Of a stretch of 64,000 bases of DNA, positions 63,978 through 64,000 are shown one piece after another. Both the position numbers and the translations under genes were made by a program. Source of the stretch: Mesorhizobium_K marinum (GTDB taxonomy: Bacteria > Pseudomonadota > Alphaproteobacteria > Rhizobiales > Rhizobiaceae); NCBI RefSeq assembly GCF_040813715.1, contig NZ_JBFOCH010000006.1; one strand, given 5' to 3'. Below the pieces are notes generated by a model that saw nothing but the letters and a program-made list of their open reading frames with translations, searched no databases and had not been told where the DNA came from. Numbering within the stretch: the stretch's first letter is position 1; the number at the start of each line of letters is the position of its first letter.

Positions 63978-64000
63978 GTCGTTGTTCCCGCCTCGAACAC

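Noticed and set aside
1..64000. CRISPR arrays, tRNA or rRNA genes, insertion sequences, phage or conjugation genes
   Set aside because: None was recognised on either strand; all exact or near-exact repeats seen are explained by contig-end overlaps at N joins or by short regulatory palindromes.

Overview
The window is 64 kb of high-GC DNA from an alphaproteobacterium, most likely Hyphomicrobiales (Rhizobiales; a Mesorhizobium/Phyllobacteriaceae-like organism). This rests on FixL/FixJ/FixK close to the rhizobial type, the carboxynorspermidine route to polyamines, a clade-I nosRZDFYLX operon and erythritol-type EryH/EryI isomerases. No rRNA, tRNA, CRISPR array, insertion sequence or phage gene was found.

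The sequence is a scaffold of about 32 contigs separated by 31 runs of N, most of them a single N. At every join the two contig ends overlap but were not merged, so the end of one contig is repeated at the start of the next, often with a few mismatches. Many genes therefore look broken or partly duplicated. Where I subtracted the repeated offset (ehuA, eutB, ALDH, GMC, dadA, nspC, usp, fixL, cydD, dhaL, permease, ferritin-like gene, nosR, nosF, nosX, nnrR), one intact reading frame of normal family length came back. These are assembly artefacts, not pseudogenes.

Layout. (1) 1-5255: amino-acid-type ABC transporter plus EutB/EutC, resembling an ectoine/hydroxyectoine uptake and use locus. (2) 5559-14988: a first DhaK/DhaL pair, an antiquitin-type aldehyde dehydrogenase, a GMC oxidoreductase, an Rnk-like protein overlapping D-amino acid dehydrogenase, and glutamate dehydrogenase. 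(3) 15039-18731, minus strand: carboxynorspermidine synthase and decarboxylase with an unrecognised coupled gene. (4) 19194-32778: oxygen-limitation island with two Rnk-type proteins, a tandem universal stress protein, FixL-FixJ-small receiver-FixK, a PPOX-fold protein, and CydDC divergent from CydABX. A perfect FNR/FixK box lies between cydD and cydA and a plausible FixJ site lies before fixK. (5) 32827-45846: a carbohydrate/polyol locus with an ABC importer (two ATPases, one with a degenerate signature motif), a 65-residue membrane protein, a second DhaK/DhaL pair, an LsrF-type thiolase, an SDR, EryH-like and EryI-like isomerases, and a divergent DeoR regulator with a second class I aldolase. 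This combination is the best candidate for an undescribed catabolic pathway. (6) 46002-60473: denitrification island with a ferritin-like protein, nosRZDFYLX, a DUF1858 protein, an NnrR-type regulator, pseudoazurin and NnrS. (7) 60470-63977: an SDR and a B12-dependent diol dehydratase with fused large and medium subunits, running off the window end.

Taken together, regions 4 and 6 equip the cell for life with little or no oxygen: a high-affinity bd oxidase and N2O respiration, each with FNR/NnrR-family sites. Regions 1, 2, 5 and 7 supply carbon and nitrogen from osmolytes, amino acids and polyols.
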